A stretch of DNA of 64,000 nucleotides from Polaromonas sp. C04 (GCF_002002705.1 NZ_MUNS01000025.1:1-64000); one strand, 5' to 3'; positions 43,916-55,467 are shown, counted from the first letter of the stretch. Translations and numbers: made by a program. The notes: a model not told the origin generated them from the sequence alone.

Positions 43916-45279
43916 TGTCTCCAGAAAATATCCTGTCGCAATTTGCCGCCACCGGCACCGAGACCTGTTTCCACGGCCGGCATATCGAGCCGCAAATTTA
44001 TGCAGGGCTGGACGGTTCCAACTGGCGCCTCAAGGACTATGTGGCGCGCGGCGGCTACCAGGCGCTGCGCAAGGTTCTGGGCAAGGACGGCGTCGCCGGT
44101 AATGAAGCCGGGCTGACGCAGGACCAGGTGATTGCCACGGTCAAGGAGTCCGCGCTGCGCGGTCGTGGCGGCGCGGGTTTCCCGACGGGGCTCAAGTGGA
44201 GCTTCATGCCGCGCCAGTTTCCGGGCCAGAAGTACCTGGTCTGCAATTCGGACGAGGGCGAGCCGGGGACCTGCAAGGACCGCGACATCCTGCACTACAA
44301 CCCGCACATCGTGATCGAGGGTATGGCCATTGCCGCCTACGCCATGGGCATCACGGTCGGCTACAACTACATCCACGGCGAGATCTTTGCGAGCTACGAG
44401 CGGTTTGAAGAGGCGCTGGAAGAGGCGCGCGCCGCCGGTCTGCTGGGGGATCACATCCTGGGCAGCAGCTTCAGCTTCCAGCTGCACGCGTTTCACGGCT
44501 TTGGCGCCTACATCTGCGGCGAAGAAACGGCCCTGCTGGAATCGCTGGAAGGCAAAAAGGGTCAGCCCCGCTTCAAGCCGCCGTTCCCGGCCAGCTTCGG
44601 CGTGTACGGCAAGCCTACCACCATCAACAACACCGAAACCTTCGCGGCCGTGCCGTGGATCATCCGCAATGGCGCGCAGGCATACCTGGCGTGCGGCAAG
44701 CCGAACAACGGCGGCACCAAGATCTATTCGGTCAGCGGCGACGTGCAGCGGCCCGGCAACTACGAAATCCCGATGGGAACGCCGTTCGCCAAACTGCTCG
44801 AACTGGCGGGCGGGGTGCGCGCAGGGCGCCAGCTCAAGGCCGTGATTCCGGGCGGCTCGTCGGCCCCGGTGCTGCCGGCCTCCATCATGATGAACTGCAC
44901 CATGGACTACGACTCGATCGCCAAGGCCGGCTCCATGCTCGGCTCGGGCGCCGTGATCGTGCTGGACGACTCGCGCTGCATGGTGCGTTCGCTGCGTCGG
45001 CTGAGCTACTTCTACATGCACGAGTCCTGCGGCCAGTGCACACCCTGCCGCGAAGGTACGGGCTGGCTCTGGCGCATGGTGAACCGCATCGAGAACGGCC
45101 AGGGGCGCCAGGCCGACCTGGATGTGCTGGACTCGGTGGCCGATGGCATCATGGGGCGAACGATTTGTGCGCTGGGCGATGCCGCGGCCATGCCGGTGCG
45201 CGCCATGATCAAGCATTTCCGTCCCGAATTCGAATACCACATCGAGCACAAGACCTGCCCGGTCCCCGAGTACGTCTGA
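43915..45279 (+). CDS. nuoF: NADH-quinone oxidoreductase subunit F (NADH- and FMN-binding)
   Basis: 454 aa. NADH/FMN site [17 protein letters not shown] (residues about 81-97), [30 protein letters not shown], and cluster N3 ligands [15 protein letters not shown] near residue 366 with a later Cys (TICALGD). Entry point of electrons from NADH. Length is typical. Confidence 0.98.
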   Translation: MSPENILSQFAATGTETCFHGRHIEPQIYAGLDGSNWRLKDYVARGGYQALRKVLGKDGVAGNEAGLTQDQVIATVKESALRGRGGAGFPTGLKWSFMPRQFPGQKYLVCNSDEGEPGTCKDRDILHYNPHIVIEGMAIAAYAMGITVGYNYIHGEIFASYERFEEALEEARAAGLLGDHILGSSFSFQLHAFHGFGAYICGEETALLESLEGKKGQPRFKPPFPASFGVYGKPTTINNTETFAAVPWIIRNGAQAYLACGKPNNGGTKIYSVSGDVQRPGNYEIPMGTPFAKLLELAGGVRAGRQLKAVIPGGSSAPVLPASIMMNCTMDYDSIAKAGSMLGSGAVIVLDDSRCMVRSLRRLSYFYMHESCGQCTPCREGTGWLWRMVNRIENGQGRQADLDVLDSVADGIMGRTICALGDAAAMPVRAMIKHFRPEFEYHIEHKTCPVPEYV

Positions 45280-45292
45280 GCGAGCCGCCCCC

Positions 45293-47458
45293 ATGATTGA
45301 AATTGAACTCGACGGAAAAAAAGTAGAGGTTGCCGAGGGCAGCATGGTGATGCATGCCGCCGACAAGGCCGGCACCTATATTCCGCATTTCTGCTACCAC
45401 AAGAAGCTCAGCATTGCCGCCAATTGCCGCATGTGCCTGGTCGACGTCGAGAAGATGCCCAAGCCCATGCCGGCCTGCGCCACGCCTGTGTCGCAGGGCA
45501 TGATCGTGCGCACCAAGAGCGACAAGGCCATCAAGGCGCAGAAGTCGGTGATGGAGTTCCTGCTCATCAACCATCCGCTGGACTGTCCGATCTGCGACCA
45601 GGGCGGCGAATGCCTGCTGCAGGACCTGGCGGTCGGCTACGGTGCCTCGACCTCGCGCTACGAAGAAGAAAAGCGCGTGGTGTTCCGCAAGGAGGTGGGC
45701 CCGCTGATCTCCATGGAAGAGATGACGCGCTGCATCCACTGCACCCGCTGCATCCGCTTTGGCCAGGAAGTGGCCGGCGTGATGGAGCTGGGCATGGTTC
45801 ACCGCGGCGAACATGCCGAGATCACCACGGTGGCCGGTGGCACCATCGACTCCGAGCTGTCGGGCAACATGATCGACATCTGCCCGGTCGGTGCGCTCAC
45901 CAGCAAGCCGTTCCGCTACAGTGCCCGCACCTGGGAGTTGTCGCGCCGCAAATCGATCAGTCCGCACGACGCCACCGGTGCGAATCTGGTCGTGCAGGTC
46001 AAGAACAACAAGGTGCTGCGCGTCGTTCCGCTGGAGAACGAAGAGGTCAACGAGTGCTGGATTGCCGACCGCGACCGTTTCTCGTACGAGGCCTTGAACA
46101 GCGATGAGCGGCTCACCAGCCCCATGCTCAAGCAGGGCGGTGAGTGGAAGGCCGTGGATTGGCAGACGGCGCTGGAATACGTCGCCAATGGCCTCAAGCA
46201 GATCAAGACCGGGCACGGGCCGCAAAGCATAGGCACGCTGGCCAGCCCGCACAGCACGCTCGAGGAGCTGTATCTGGCGGCGGCGCTGATGCGCGCGCTG
46301 GGCAGCGACAACATCGATACCCGTTTGCGCCATGCCGAATTCCCGGCGTTTGAGGGTGTGCGGCATCTGGGCACGTCGATCGCTTCTCTCTCGCAACTGC
46401 AGCGCGTGCTGGTGGTGGGCTCGAACCTGCGCAAGGACCATCCGCTGTTTGCACAACGAATTCGGCAGTCAGCCCGCGCCGGATGTGCGGTGAATGCTAT
46501 TAGTTCTGTAGTGGAGCTGGCCTCCCCCGACGCTTGGGCCATGCCGGTCGCCAACACGCTGCTGACCGCGCCGGGTGGCTGGGCGCAGGCACTGGCCGAC
46601 GTGGCAGCCGCGGTGGCGGCAGAAAAGGGCGTTGCAGCACCTGCTGCGGGCAACGCCACCGATGTGGCCAAGGCCATCGCCCAATCGCTGCTGGGTGGCG
46701 AGCGCAAGGCCATCCTGCTGGGCAATGCGGCGGCGCATCACGCCAGGGCGTCCAGCCTGCTGGCGCTGGCCAACTGGATTGGCGCGCAGACCGGCGCCAC
46801 GGTGGGCTATCTGACCGAAGCGGCGAACACTGTGGGGGCACAACTGGCGGGCGCATTTCCGCGCGGCGATGCGGCGCCGGGCGGTCTGAACGCGGGCCAG
46901 ATGCTCGCGGGCGGCCTGAAGGCGGTTCTGCTGCTGAACAACGAGCCCGAATTCGATTCGGCGGCCGGCGCCTCGGCCAAGGCGGCCCTGGGGCAGGCCG
47001 ACATGGTCGTCACGCTGAGCCCGTTCAAGGCCAATCTGGATTTCAGCGACGTGCTGCTGCCGATCGCGCCGTTTACCGAGACGCCCGGCACCTTCGTCAA
47101 TGCCGAAGGTCGCGTGCAGAGTTTCCACGCGGTGGTCAAACCCCTGGGTGAAACCCGGCCCGCCTGGAAGGTGCTGCGCGTGCTGGCCAATCTGCTCGAC
47201 CTGCCGGGATTCGAGTTTGAGTCATCGCAGGATGTGCTGAATCACATGCGCGGCGCGCAGCACGCCGAAATGACCCACGTTCCCGCCGACAAATTAAGCA
47301 ACGCCACGAGCGCAAGTATTGATCTGGCCGCGACCGGCCCGACGCCGCCCGCCGTGGCCAGCATCTACCAGCTCGATGGCCTGGTGCGGCGCGCGTCTTC
47401 GCTGCAAATGACGGCGGATGCTAGGAATGCAGCAAACCTGAAAGGGGCGGCAGCATGA
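45293..47458 (+). CDS. nuoG: NADH-quinone oxidoreductase subunit G
   Basis: 721 aa. N-terminal ferredoxin-like domain with N1b ([15 protein letters not shown]), the His-ligated cluster region [18 protein letters not shown], two 4Fe-4S motifs ([23 protein letters not shown]) and an inactive molybdopterin-type C-terminal domain that lacks the N7 cysteines. Shorter than E. coli NuoG (908 aa), as in other betaproteobacteria. Two low-GC patches (46494-46530, 47284-47325) interrupt the GC-rich reading frame; the first resembles a decayed dispersed repeat. Confidence 0.97.
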   Translation: MIEIELDGKKVEVAEGSMVMHAADKAGTYIPHFCYHKKLSIAANCRMCLVDVEKMPKPMPACATPVSQGMIVRTKSDKAIKAQKSVMEFLLINHPLDCPICDQGGECLLQDLAVGYGASTSRYEEEKRVVFRKEVGPLISMEEMTRCIHCTRCIRFGQEVAGVMELGMVHRGEHAEITTVAGGTIDSELSGNMIDICPVGALTSKPFRYSARTWELSRRKSISPHDATGANLVVQVKNNKVLRVVPLENEEVNECWIADRDRFSYEALNSDERLTSPMLKQGGEWKAVDWQTALEYVANGLKQIKTGHGPQSIGTLASPHSTLEELYLAAALMRALGSDNIDTRLRHAEFPAFEGVRHLGTSIASLSQLQRVLVVGSNLRKDHPLFAQRIRQSARAGCAVNAISSVVELASPDAWAMPVANTLLTAPGGWAQALADVAAAVAAEKGVAAPAAGNATDVAKAIAQSLLGGERKAILLGNAAAHHARASSLLALANWIGAQTGATVGYLTEAANTVGAQLAGAFPRGDAAPGGLNAGQMLAGGLKAVLLLNNEPEFDSAAGASAKAALGQADMVVTLSPFKANLDFSDVLLPIAPFTETPGTFVNAEGRVQSFHAVVKPLGETRPAWKVLRVLANLLDLPGFEFESSQDVLNHMRGAQHAEMTHVPADKLSNATSASIDLAATGPTPPAVASIYQLDGLVRRASSLQMTADARNAANLKGAAA

Positions 47459-48537
47459 TTGAAGCGTTCTACAGTGCGGGACTCGGCCTTGCCGGCGCCA
47501 CCTGGTGGACCGCGGTGGTCTGGCCCGTGATCTGGGCCCTGATCAAGATCGTGGTCGTGCTGGTGCCCCTGATGGGGTGCGTGGCCTACCTCACGCTCTG
47601 GGAGCGCAAGGCGATTGGCTTCACCCAGATACGGCTCGGCCCGAACCGGGTCGGCCCCTCGGGTTTGCTCACGCCGATTGCCGACGCCCTCAAGCTGCTG
47701 ACCAAGGAAATCATCATGCCGGCCGCGGCCAGCAAGGGCCTGTTCGTGCTTGGCCCCATCATGACCATCATGCCGGCGCTGGCGGCCTGGGTGGTCATTC
47801 CGTTCGGTCCGGAAGTGGCGCTCGCCAACGTGAACGCCGGCCTGCTGTTCCTGATGGCGATCACCTCGCTGGAGGTGTACGGCGTGATCATCGCGGGCTG
47901 GGCGTCGAATTCCAAATATGCGTTCATCGGCGCCATGCGCGCCTCGGCCCAAATGGTCAGCTACGAGATCGCCATGGGCTTTTGCTTTGTGGTGGTGCTG
48001 ATGGTCTCCGGGTCGATGAACATGACCGACATCGTCATGGGACAGGGCAAAGGCCACTTCGCCAATATGGGGCTGAATTTCCTGTCGTGGAACTGGCTGC
48101 CATTGCTGCCGGTGTTCGTGGTCTATTTTGTCGCCGGCCTGGCCGAAACCAACCGGCACCCGTTCGACGTGGTGGAGGGCGAGTCCGAAATTGTGGCCGG
48201 CCACATGGTCGAGTACTCGGGCATGGCATTTGCCATGTTCTTCCTGGCCGAATACGCCAACATGATCCTGATTGGCATCCTGTGCACGGTCATGTTCCTG
48301 GGTGGCTGGATGTCGCCGATCGACAGCGCGGTGTTCAACTGGATTCCGGGCTGGATCTGGCTGGGGCTCAAGACCTTCATCGTCACCACCATGTTCCTGT
48401 GGGTGCGTGCCACTTTCCCGCGCTTTCGCTATGACCAGATCATGCGGCTGGGCTGGAAGATCTTCATCCCGGTCACCCTGGTGTGGCTGGTGGTTGTCGG
48501 GGCCTGGATGCAGACCTCCTGGAATATCTGGAAATAA
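47455..48537 (+). CDS. nuoH: NADH-quinone oxidoreductase subunit H
   Basis: 360 aa, eight or more transmembrane helices. [20 protein letters not shown] loop and [20 protein letters not shown] carry the charged residues that line the quinone channel at the membrane/peripheral junction. Overlaps nuoG by 4 bp. Confidence 0.98.
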   Translation: MIEAFYSAGLGLAGATWWTAVVWPVIWALIKIVVVLVPLMGCVAYLTLWERKAIGFTQIRLGPNRVGPSGLLTPIADALKLLTKEIIMPAAASKGLFVLGPIMTIMPALAAWVVIPFGPEVALANVNAGLLFLMAITSLEVYGVIIAGWASNSKYAFIGAMRASAQMVSYEIAMGFCFVVVLMVSGSMNMTDIVMGQGKGHFANMGLNFLSWNWLPLLPVFVVYFVAGLAETNRHPFDVVEGESEIVAGHMVEYSGMAFAMFFLAEYANMILIGILCTVMFLGGWMSPIDSAVFNWIPGWIWLGLKTFIVTTMFLWVRATFPRFRYDQIMRLGWKIFIPVTLVWLVVVGAWMQTSWNIWK

Positions 48538-48549
48538 GCCGGAGCCGAT

Positions 48550-49071
48550 ATGACTACATTGACGTCCCCCCCTTCTGAATCGACTTTTTCGCTGCGCGAC
48601 TTCCTGTCGAGCTTCATGCTGATTGAACTGTTCAAGGGCCTGGCGGTGACCGGCAAATACATGTTCAAGCGCAAGATCACGGTGCAGTTCCCCGAGGAGA
48701 AGACCCCGGCCAGTCCGCGCTTTCGGGGGCTGCACGCGCTGCGCCGCTATGAAAACGGGGAAGAGCGCTGCATTGCCTGCAAGCTGTGCGAAGCCGTGTG
48801 CCCCGCCGTGGCCATCACCATCGAGTCGGAGCTGCGCGACGATGGTTCGCGGCGCACGACCCGTTATGACATCGATCTGACCAAGTGCATTTTTTGCGGG
48901 TTTTGCGAGGAAAGCTGTCCTGTGGACTCGATCGTCGAAACCCATATTTTTGAATACCACGGCGAGAAGCGCGGAGACCTGTACTTCACCAAGGACATGC
49001 TGCTGGCTGTGGGCGACCGCTATGAAGCCGAAATTGCGGCCAACCGCGCGGCAGACGCCAAGTACCGCTGA
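48550..49071 (+). CDS. nuoI: NADH-quinone oxidoreductase subunit I
   Basis: 173 aa. Two 4Fe-4S motifs, [19 protein letters not shown] and [18 protein letters not shown], binding clusters N6a and N6b. An N-terminal amphipathic stretch ([20 protein letters not shown]) anchors it to NuoH. Complete ligands. Confidence 0.98.
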   Translation: MTTLTSPPSESTFSLRDFLSSFMLIELFKGLAVTGKYMFKRKITVQFPEEKTPASPRFRGLHALRRYENGEERCIACKLCEAVCPAVAITIESELRDDGSRRTTRYDIDLTKCIFCGFCEESCPVDSIVETHIFEYHGEKRGDLYFTKDMLLAVGDRYEAEIAANRAADAKYR

Positions 49072-49096
49072 CCGATTGCCTGAAAGAAGCTTCGAT

Positions 49097-49768
49097 ATGG
49101 ATGTGAAAGCCGGCCTGTTTTATATTTTTTCGGCGGTGTTGCTGTTCGCCGCGTTCCGGGTGATCACGGCCCGCAATCCGGTCCATGCGGCGCTGTTCCT
49201 GGTGCTGGCCTTTTTCCAGGCCGCCATGGTCTGGATGCTGCTCAAGGCAGAATTCCTCGCCATCGTGCTGGTGCTGGTGTATGTCGGCGCGGTGATGGTG
49301 CTGTTCCTGTTTGTCGTGATGATGCTGGACATCAACCTGGACAGCATTCGCCAGGGATTCTGGCGCCACTTTCCGCTGGCGGCGACGGTCGGCGCGCTGA
49401 TTGCGCTGGAGATGGCGGCCGTCCTGATGGGCGGATTCGGCGGCGGCGAGCCGCCCCGGGTCACCGTGGTGCTGGGGCAGGCCCCCGGCCAGTTTTCCAA
49501 TACACGGGAACTGGGCACGCTGCTGTATACGCAGTACCTGTACCCGCTGGAGATTGCCTCCGTCCTTTTGCTCGTGGCCATCATCGCGGCGATTGCGCTG
49601 ACGCTGCGCGAGCGCAAGGACAGCAAGGCCATCAGTTCATCCGAGCAGATACGCGTGCAGGCGCGCGACCGGGTGCAGGTGCTCAAGATGACGGCGACCC
49701 AACCGGCCATTGCGACCGCACAAGGCGCGGATGCCGCCGCCCCTGCCGATACGGAGAAAAAAGCATGA
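49097..49768 (+). CDS. nuoJ: NADH-quinone oxidoreductase subunit J
   Basis: 223 aa from ATG 49097; the longer frame overlaps nuoI. Five transmembrane helices; helix 3 with [20 protein letters not shown] is the pi-bulge helix of complex I. The C-terminal 45 residues ([20 protein letters not shown] and an Ala-rich end) extend beyond E. coli NuoJ. Overlaps nuoK by 4 bp. Confidence 0.96.
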   Translation: MDVKAGLFYIFSAVLLFAAFRVITARNPVHAALFLVLAFFQAAMVWMLLKAEFLAIVLVLVYVGAVMVLFLFVVMMLDINLDSIRQGFWRHFPLAATVGALIALEMAAVLMGGFGGGEPPRVTVVLGQAPGQFSNTRELGTLLYTQYLYPLEIASVLLLVAIIAAIALTLRERKDSKAISSSEQIRVQARDRVQVLKMTATQPAIATAQGADAAAPADTEKKA

Positions 49769-50073
49769 CCTTGACCCTTGGGCATTTTCTTTCGCTGGGC
49801 GCGATGCTGTTTGCGCTCTCCGTCATCGGGATCTTTTTGAACCGCAAGAACCTGATCATTCTGCTGATGGCGATCGAGTTGATGCTGCTCGCGGTCAACA
49901 TGAATTTCGTGGCCTTCTCGTATTACCTGGGCGATATGGCGGGGCAGGTTTTCGTGTTCTTCATTCTCACGGTGGCCGCCGCCGAATCGGCCATCGGCCT
50001 GGCGATTCTGGTGCTGGTTTTCCGCAACAAGTCCAGCATCCGGGTGGACGAACTCAACCTGCTCAAGGGCTGA
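49765..50073 (+). CDS. nuoK: NADH-quinone oxidoreductase subunit K
   Basis: 102 aa, three transmembrane helices. The membrane glutamates of the proton path are visible in [19 protein letters not shown] and [17 protein letters not shown]. Typical length for the family. Confidence 0.97.
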   Translation: MTLTLGHFLSLGAMLFALSVIGIFLNRKNLIILLMAIELMLLAVNMNFVAFSYYLGDMAGQVFVFFILTVAAAESAIGLAILVLVFRNKSSIRVDELNLLKG

Positions 50074-50101
50074 ACCCCAAGGTTCATCAAATTCAAAGAA
50101 T

Positions 50102-52117
50102 ATGAGTCAAACCCTCTCGGCTTCAACTCTGCTGGCGGTACCGCTGGCACCTCTGGCCGGTGCCTTGCTGGCCGGCATTTTCGGCACCAAGTTTGGCGGC
50201 AATCTGATCGGCCGCCGGCTCAGCCACAGCTTCGCCATTCTGGGTGTACTGGTGGCCTTCATCATTTCGGCGATGACGCTGTACAGCGTGGTTGCCGATG
50301 GTGCTCGTTTCAACGAAACCATTTACACATGGATGGTGGTCGGCGGTCTCAAGATGGAAATCGGCTTCCTGGTCGATGGCTTGAGCGCGATGATGATGTG
50401 CGTGGTGACCTTCGTGTCGCTGATGGTGCACATCTACACCATCGGCTACATGGACGATGACGAAGGCTACGACCGCTTCTTCTCCTACATCGCGCTGTTC
50501 ACCTTCTCGATGTTGATGCTGGCAATGAGCAACAACATGCTGCAGCTGTTTTTTGGCTGGGAGGCGGTGGGCCTGGTGTCCTATCTGCTGATCGGCTTCT
50601 GGTACACCCGGCCGACCGCCATTCATGCCAACCTGAAGGCGTTCATGGTGAACCGGGTCGGCGACTTCGGTTTCATTCTCGGGATCGGCCTGGTTGCGGC
50701 CTACGCCGGCACGCTGGACTATGCCGAGGTGTTTGCCAAGGCTAATGCGCTGGCTCAGCTTTCCTTTCCGGGCACCGGATGGATGTTGATCACGGTGATC
50801 TGCATTTGCCTGTTCATTGGTGCCATGGGCAAAAGCGCGCAGTTTCCGCTGCATGTCTGGCTGCCTGATTCGATGGAGGGTCCGACCCCCATTTCTGCAT
50901 TGATTCACGCGGCAACCATGGTGACGGCCGGCATCTTCATGGTGGCGCGCATGTCGCCGCTGTTCGAGCTCAGCGATGCGGCCCTGAGCTTCGTCATGGT
51001 CATCGGCGCCATCACCGCCTTGTTCATGGGTATTTTGGGCATGATCCAGAACGACATCAAGCGAGTCGTTGCCTATTCCACGCTGTCGCAGCTTGGCTAC
51101 ATGACGGTGGCGCTCGGCGCCTCTGCCTATTCGGTAGGCGTATTTCACTTGATGACACACGCGTTCTTCAAGGCGCTGCTGTTCCTCGGCGCCGGCTCGG
51201 TCATTCTCGCGGTGCATCACAACCAGGACATCCGCTGGATGGGCGGCTTGCGCAAGTACATGCCCATCACCTGCATCACTTTTCTGGTGGGTTCGCTGGC
51301 GCTGATCGCCACGCCATTCTTCTCGGGGTTCTATTCGAAGGACAGCATCATTGAAGTCGTGCACGCGAGCCACCTGGCGGGCGCCGGCTTCGCTTCGTTT
51401 GCGCTGATGGCGGGCGTGTTCATCACGGCCTTCTACTCATTTCGCCTGTACTTCCTGGTGTTCCACGGCAAGGAGCGGTTTGACCAGAATCCCGATGCGC
51501 ACCATGACGCCCACCACGACGGTCACTCTGGTCATCAGGCACCCCATGAGTCTCCCTGGGTGATCACCGTCCCGCTAATCCTGCTGGCGATTCCGTCGGT
51601 GGTGATTGGTTTCATGACCATCGAGCCCATGCTGTATGGACCGTTTTTCAAGGATTCCATCTTCGTGGACCTTGTCAGACACCCTGCCATGAAGGAGCTG
51701 GCCCAGGAATTCCACGGCCCGCTGCAAATGGGTCTGCATGCCTTTGTGTCGGCGCCATTCTGGCTGGCGCTGGCAGGGGTCGTCTTGTCCTGGTACATGT
51801 ACCTGGTCAACCCGGCGCTGCCGGCCGCCATCCAGCGCAAATTCCAGCCTCTGTACACCTTGCTCGACAACAAGTACTACCTCGACTGGTTCAACGAAAA
51901 CGTGCTCACGCGCGGTGTCCGCGTTATCGGCACCGGTTTGTGGAAGGGGGGCGACCTTGGCCTGATCGATGGCCTGGTGGTCAACGGCTCCTGGAAAATG
52001 GTGCGCAGGGTTTCGGGCGTGGTGCGCTGGATGCAGTCCGGCTACCTCTACCACTACGCGCTGGCCATGATCGTGGGCGTGTTCGTGCTGATGACCTATT
52101 TCGTCTGGCTCAAATAA
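50102..52117 (+). CDS. nuoL: NADH-quinone oxidoreductase subunit L (antiporter-like)
   Basis: 671 aa, about 16 transmembrane helices with the long lateral helix at the C-terminus. The proton-channel residues lie in FFGWEAVGLVSYLLIGFWYT, SAQFPLHVWLPDSMEGPTPI and HAATMVTAGIFMVAR. A His-rich loop (AHHDAHHDGHSGHQAPHE, residues about 467-484) sits between late helices; its role is unknown, although such loops occur in related NuoL proteins. Confidence 0.98.
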   Translation: MSQTLSASTLLAVPLAPLAGALLAGIFGTKFGGNLIGRRLSHSFAILGVLVAFIISAMTLYSVVADGARFNETIYTWMVVGGLKMEIGFLVDGLSAMMMCVVTFVSLMVHIYTIGYMDDDEGYDRFFSYIALFTFSMLMLAMSNNMLQLFFGWEAVGLVSYLLIGFWYTRPTAIHANLKAFMVNRVGDFGFILGIGLVAAYAGTLDYAEVFAKANALAQLSFPGTGWMLITVICICLFIGAMGKSAQFPLHVWLPDSMEGPTPISALIHAATMVTAGIFMVARMSPLFELSDAALSFVMVIGAITALFMGILGMIQNDIKRVVAYSTLSQLGYMTVALGASAYSVGVFHLMTHAFFKALLFLGAGSVILAVHHNQDIRWMGGLRKYMPITCITFLVGSLALIATPFFSGFYSKDSIIEVVHASHLAGAGFASFALMAGVFITAFYSFRLYFLVFHGKERFDQNPDAHHDAHHDGHSGHQAPHESPWVITVPLILLAIPSVVIGFMTIEPMLYGPFFKDSIFVDLVRHPAMKELAQEFHGPLQMGLHAFVSAPFWLALAGVVLSWYMYLVNPALPAAIQRKFQPLYTLLDNKYYLDWFNENVLTRGVRVIGTGLWKGGDLGLIDGLVVNGSWKMVRRVSGVVRWMQSGYLYHYALAMIVGVFVLMTYFVWLK

Positions 52118-52130
52118 GGAAATAATAAAA

Positions 52131-53606
52131 ATGGGATTGTTGAGCCTTGCCATCTGGATACCGATTTTTTTCGGCGTCGTTTTGCTGGCGTTTGGGCGGG
52201 ATGAGCACGCCCGGGTGGTGCGCTGGGTGGCGCTGATCGGCGCCACCATCAGTTTCCTGGTCACGTTGCCGTTGTACAGCGGCTTCAAGCTGGGCACCTC
52301 GGCCATGCAGTTTGTCGAGAAGAGCAACTGGATGCCGCGCTTCAATATCAATTACCACCTGGGGGTGGACGGCATCTCGCTGTGGTTCGTCCTGCTTACC
52401 GCCTTCATCACGCTGGTGGTGATCATCGCCAGCTGGGAGTCCATCACCGAGCGGGTGAACCAGTACATGGCCGCCTTCCTGGTTCTCAGCGGCTTGATGA
52501 TCGGTGTGTTCTGCGCACTCGACGGCATGCTGTTCTACGTGTTCTTCGAGGCCACGCTGATCCCGATGTACCTGATCATCGGTGTCTGGGGCGGGCCCAA
52601 CAAGATCTACGCGGCCTTCAAGTTCTTTCTCTACACGCTGCTCGGCTCGCTGTTGATGCTGATCGCCATGATCTACCTGTACACCAAGTCGGGGGGCAGC
52701 TTCGACCTGGCAGTCTGGTACACCATGCCGCTGGGCAGTACCGCGCAGACGTTCCTGTTTTTCGCCTTCTTCGCGGCCTTCGCCGTCAAGATTCCGATGT
52801 GGCCGGTGCACACCTGGCTGCCCGATGTGCACGTCGAAGCGCCGACGGGAGGCTCCGCCATCCTGGCGGCCATCATGCTCAAGCTCGGGGCTTACGGTTT
52901 CGTGCGCTTCGCCATGCCGATTGCGCCCGATGCCGCGCATGAGTGGGCCTGGCTGATGATCACGCTGTCGCTGGTTGCCGTCATCTATGTGGGTGTCGTG
53001 GCGCTGGTACAGCCCGACATGAAAAGGCTGGTGGCCTATTCGTCCGTGGCCCACATGGGGTTCGTCACACTGGGCTTCTTCATCTTCAACGAGCTCGGTG
53101 CCGCGGGCGGCATCGTGCAGATGCTTTCCCACGGCCTTGTGTCGGCGGCCATGTTCCTGTGCATTGGCGTGCTGTACGACCGGGTGCATTCGCGCCAGAT
53201 CGCCAGCTATGGCGGGGTCGTCAATGTAATGCCCAAATTTGCCGCCTTTGCCCTGTTCTTTGCCATGGCCAACTGCGGTCTGCCGGGCACCTCGGGTTTT
53301 GTGGGTGAATGGATGGTGATTCTGGGCGGCGTCAAATTCAACTTCTGGGTCGGCCTGGCGGCGGCGTCGGCGCTGATCTGGGGCGCGGCCTACACCTTGT
53401 GGATGTACAAGCGGGTCTACCTGGGGCCTGTCGCCAATGACCACGTCAAGGCCATGCTGGACATCAACAACCGCGAGTTCTTGATGCTGGCGCTGCTGGC
53501 CATCGCCGTGCTCTACGTGGGTATTTATCCGAAACCCATGACCGATGTCATGAATGCCTCCGTGGTGGACTTGCTCAAGCACCTGGCGACGTCCAAGCTG
53601 AATTGA
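52131..53606 (+). CDS. nuoM: NADH-quinone oxidoreductase subunit M (antiporter-like)
   Basis: 491 aa, about 14 helices. Proton-path residues in FFEATLIPMYLIIGVWGG, KIPMWPVHTWLPDVHVEAPT and SSVAHMGFVTLGFF. Its start is preceded by AAGGAAATAATAAAA, an AT-rich gap unlike the rest of the operon. Confidence 0.98.
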   Translation: MGLLSLAIWIPIFFGVVLLAFGRDEHARVVRWVALIGATISFLVTLPLYSGFKLGTSAMQFVEKSNWMPRFNINYHLGVDGISLWFVLLTAFITLVVIIASWESITERVNQYMAAFLVLSGLMIGVFCALDGMLFYVFFEATLIPMYLIIGVWGGPNKIYAAFKFFLYTLLGSLLMLIAMIYLYTKSGGSFDLAVWYTMPLGSTAQTFLFFAFFAAFAVKIPMWPVHTWLPDVHVEAPTGGSAILAAIMLKLGAYGFVRFAMPIAPDAAHEWAWLMITLSLVAVIYVGVVALVQPDMKRLVAYSSVAHMGFVTLGFFIFNELGAAGGIVQMLSHGLVSAAMFLCIGVLYDRVHSRQIASYGGVVNVMPKFAAFALFFAMANCGLPGTSGFVGEWMVILGGVKFNFWVGLAAASALIWGAAYTLWMYKRVYLGPVANDHVKAMLDINNREFLMLALLAIAVLYVGIYPKPMTDVMNASVVDLLKHLATSKLN

Positions 53607-53630
53607 TCCCGTTGAATTGAGAACTAGAAG

Positions 53631-55118
53631 ATGATTGACAAACTCAGTTGGATCTCGGTTTACCCCGAAATCGTGCTCCTGATCATGGCCTGCGTGATTG
53701 CGCTGGTGGATCTGGCCGTGACCAGCGCGCGCCGCACCGCCACCTACGTGCTGACCCTGCTGGCGCTGGGCGTGGTGGCCTTGCTGGAGGGCCTGTATGC
53801 CAGCGGCGGTAACACCCTTTATGGCTTTGGCAACATGGTGGTCAGCGACCCGATGGGGAACTGGCTCGCCTGTTTCGTCAGTGTCGCGATGATGGCCACG
53901 CTGGTGTACGGCCGCCCCTATGGCGCCGATCGCGGCATGATGCGCGGCGGCGAGTTGTTCACGCTGAGCATGTTCTCGGTGCTCGGCATGTCGATCATGA
54001 TCTCGGGCAACAACTTCCTGGTGATCTATCTGGGCCTGGAGCTGCTCACGCTGACCAGCTATGCGCTGGTGGCGTTGCGGCGCGACCACGTGGTGGCCAC
54101 CGAAGCGGCGATCAAGTATTTCGTCCTCGGCGCGCTGGCCAGCGGCTTTTTGCTGTACGGCCTGTCGATGATTTATGGCGCCACTGGCTCGCTGGACATC
54201 AGCGAAGTGTTCAAGGCGGTCAATTCGGGCCATCTCAAGCACCAGGTCCTGGTGTTTGGCGTGGTTTTCATCGTGACCGGCCTCGGCTTCAAGCTCGGCG
54301 CCGTGCCGTTCCACATGTGGGTGCCGGACATCTACGAAGGCGCACCCACCGTGGTGAGCCTGATCATTGCCGGCGCGCCCAAGCTGTCGGCGTTTGCCAT
54401 CTGCATCCGCCTGCTGGTGGAAGGCCTGCTGCCGCTGGCGATCGACTGGCAGCAGATGCTGGCGATCCTGGCGATCGGCTCGTTGCTGATCGGCAATGTG
54501 GTGGCGATCTCGCAAACCAATTTCAAGCGCATGCTCGGCTACTCCACCATCTCGCAAATGGGTTTTGTGCTGCTCGGCCTGATGTCGGGAGTGGTCAACG
54601 GCAACACGCTGTCCGCCGCCAATGCGTACAGCTCGGCGATGTTTTACGCACTGACCTATGTGCTGACCACGCTGTCGGCTTTCGGCATCATCCTGCTGCT
54701 CGCGCGTGAGGGGTTCGAGAGCGAAGAGATCTCCGACCTGGCCGGCCTGAACCAGGTGAGCCCGCTGTATGCAGGGGTTATGGCGGTGTCGATGTTCTCG
54801 TTCGCCGGCATCCCGCCGCTCATGGGGTTTTACGCCAAACTGTCGGTCTTGCAGGCGCTGATCTCGTCAGGGCTGCCGTCGTATATCGCGCTGGCGGTGT
54901 TTGCCGTGATCATGTCGCTGATTGGCGCGTTCTTTTACCTGCGCGTGATCAAGGTCATGTATTTTGATCCCCCCATCACGGCCGCCACGATCTCGGCGCC
55001 GGTCGATGTGCGCATTGTGCTGTCACTCAACGGTGCGCTGGTGCTGATTCTCGGGGTATTTCCGGGTGGCTTGATGACGCTGTGCGCGCAGGCCATCGTG
55101 GCGACCCTGGGAACCTGA
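53631..55118 (+). CDS. nuoN: NADH-quinone oxidoreductase subunit N (antiporter-like)
   Basis: 495 aa, about 14 helices. YLGLELLTLTSYALVALRRD, KLGAVPFHMWVPDIYEGAPT and YSTISQMGFVLLGL hold the conserved Glu and Lys residues. Last canonical complex I gene; the DUF2818 gene follows after 26 bp. Confidence 0.98.
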   Translation: MIDKLSWISVYPEIVLLIMACVIALVDLAVTSARRTATYVLTLLALGVVALLEGLYASGGNTLYGFGNMVVSDPMGNWLACFVSVAMMATLVYGRPYGADRGMMRGGELFTLSMFSVLGMSIMISGNNFLVIYLGLELLTLTSYALVALRRDHVVATEAAIKYFVLGALASGFLLYGLSMIYGATGSLDISEVFKAVNSGHLKHQVLVFGVVFIVTGLGFKLGAVPFHMWVPDIYEGAPTVVSLIIAGAPKLSAFAICIRLLVEGLLPLAIDWQQMLAILAIGSLLIGNVVAISQTNFKRMLGYSTISQMGFVLLGLMSGVVNGNTLSAANAYSSAMFYALTYVLTTLSAFGIILLLAREGFESEEISDLAGLNQVSPLYAGVMAVSMFSFAGIPPLMGFYAKLSVLQALISSGLPSYIALAVFAVIMSLIGAFFYLRVIKVMYFDPPITAATISAPVDVRIVLSLNGALVLILGVFPGGLMTLCAQAIVATLGT

Positions 55119-55144
55119 TCACCCGCCAGGAGAGATTCTTCCAA

Positions 55145-55447
55145 GTGTCCCAATCCCTTTCCGTCTGGCTCGTGATTCTGGTGGCGTTTTGCGCCGCCAA
55201 CCTGCCTTTTGTCAACCAGCGCCTGCTGGCGGTCATTCCGCTGTCCAGCCCGAAGATTCTTGCCGTGCGGCTGGCCGAACTGGTGGTTTTTTACTTCATT
55301 GCGGGCGGCATCGGGCTGGCCCTGGAAAATCGCGCCGGCCAGATTGCGCCCCAGGGCTGGGAGTTTTATGCGATTACCGGTGCGCTGTTCGTGACCTTTG
55401 CGTTTCCGGGTTTCATCTACCGCTACCTGCTCAAGCATCGGGCCTGA
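55145..55447 (+). CDS. DUF2818 membrane protein at the end of the nuo operon
   Basis: 100 aa from GTG 55145, with CAGGAGAG 9 nt upstream; no ATG fits. Three transmembrane helices (LSVWLVILVAFCAANLPFV, LAELVVFYFIAGGIGLAL, FYAITGALFVTFAFPGFIY). DUF2818 proteins are found directly after nuoN in Burkholderiales, which suggests a complex I-associated or assembly role, but none has been shown to my knowledge. Confidence 0.88.
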   Translation: MSQSLSVWLVILVAFCAANLPFVNQRLLAVIPLSSPKILAVRLAELVVFYFIAGGIGLALENRAGQIAPQGWEFYAITGALFVTFAFPGFIYRYLLKHRA

Positions 55448-55467
55448 TCCGATGAGGTGTCGCCACC

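Noticed and set aside
52110-54557. An 815-codon minus-strand open frame across nuoM and nuoN
   Set aside because: Antisense shadow, very rich in His, Gln and Arg; nuoM and nuoN are clear on plus.
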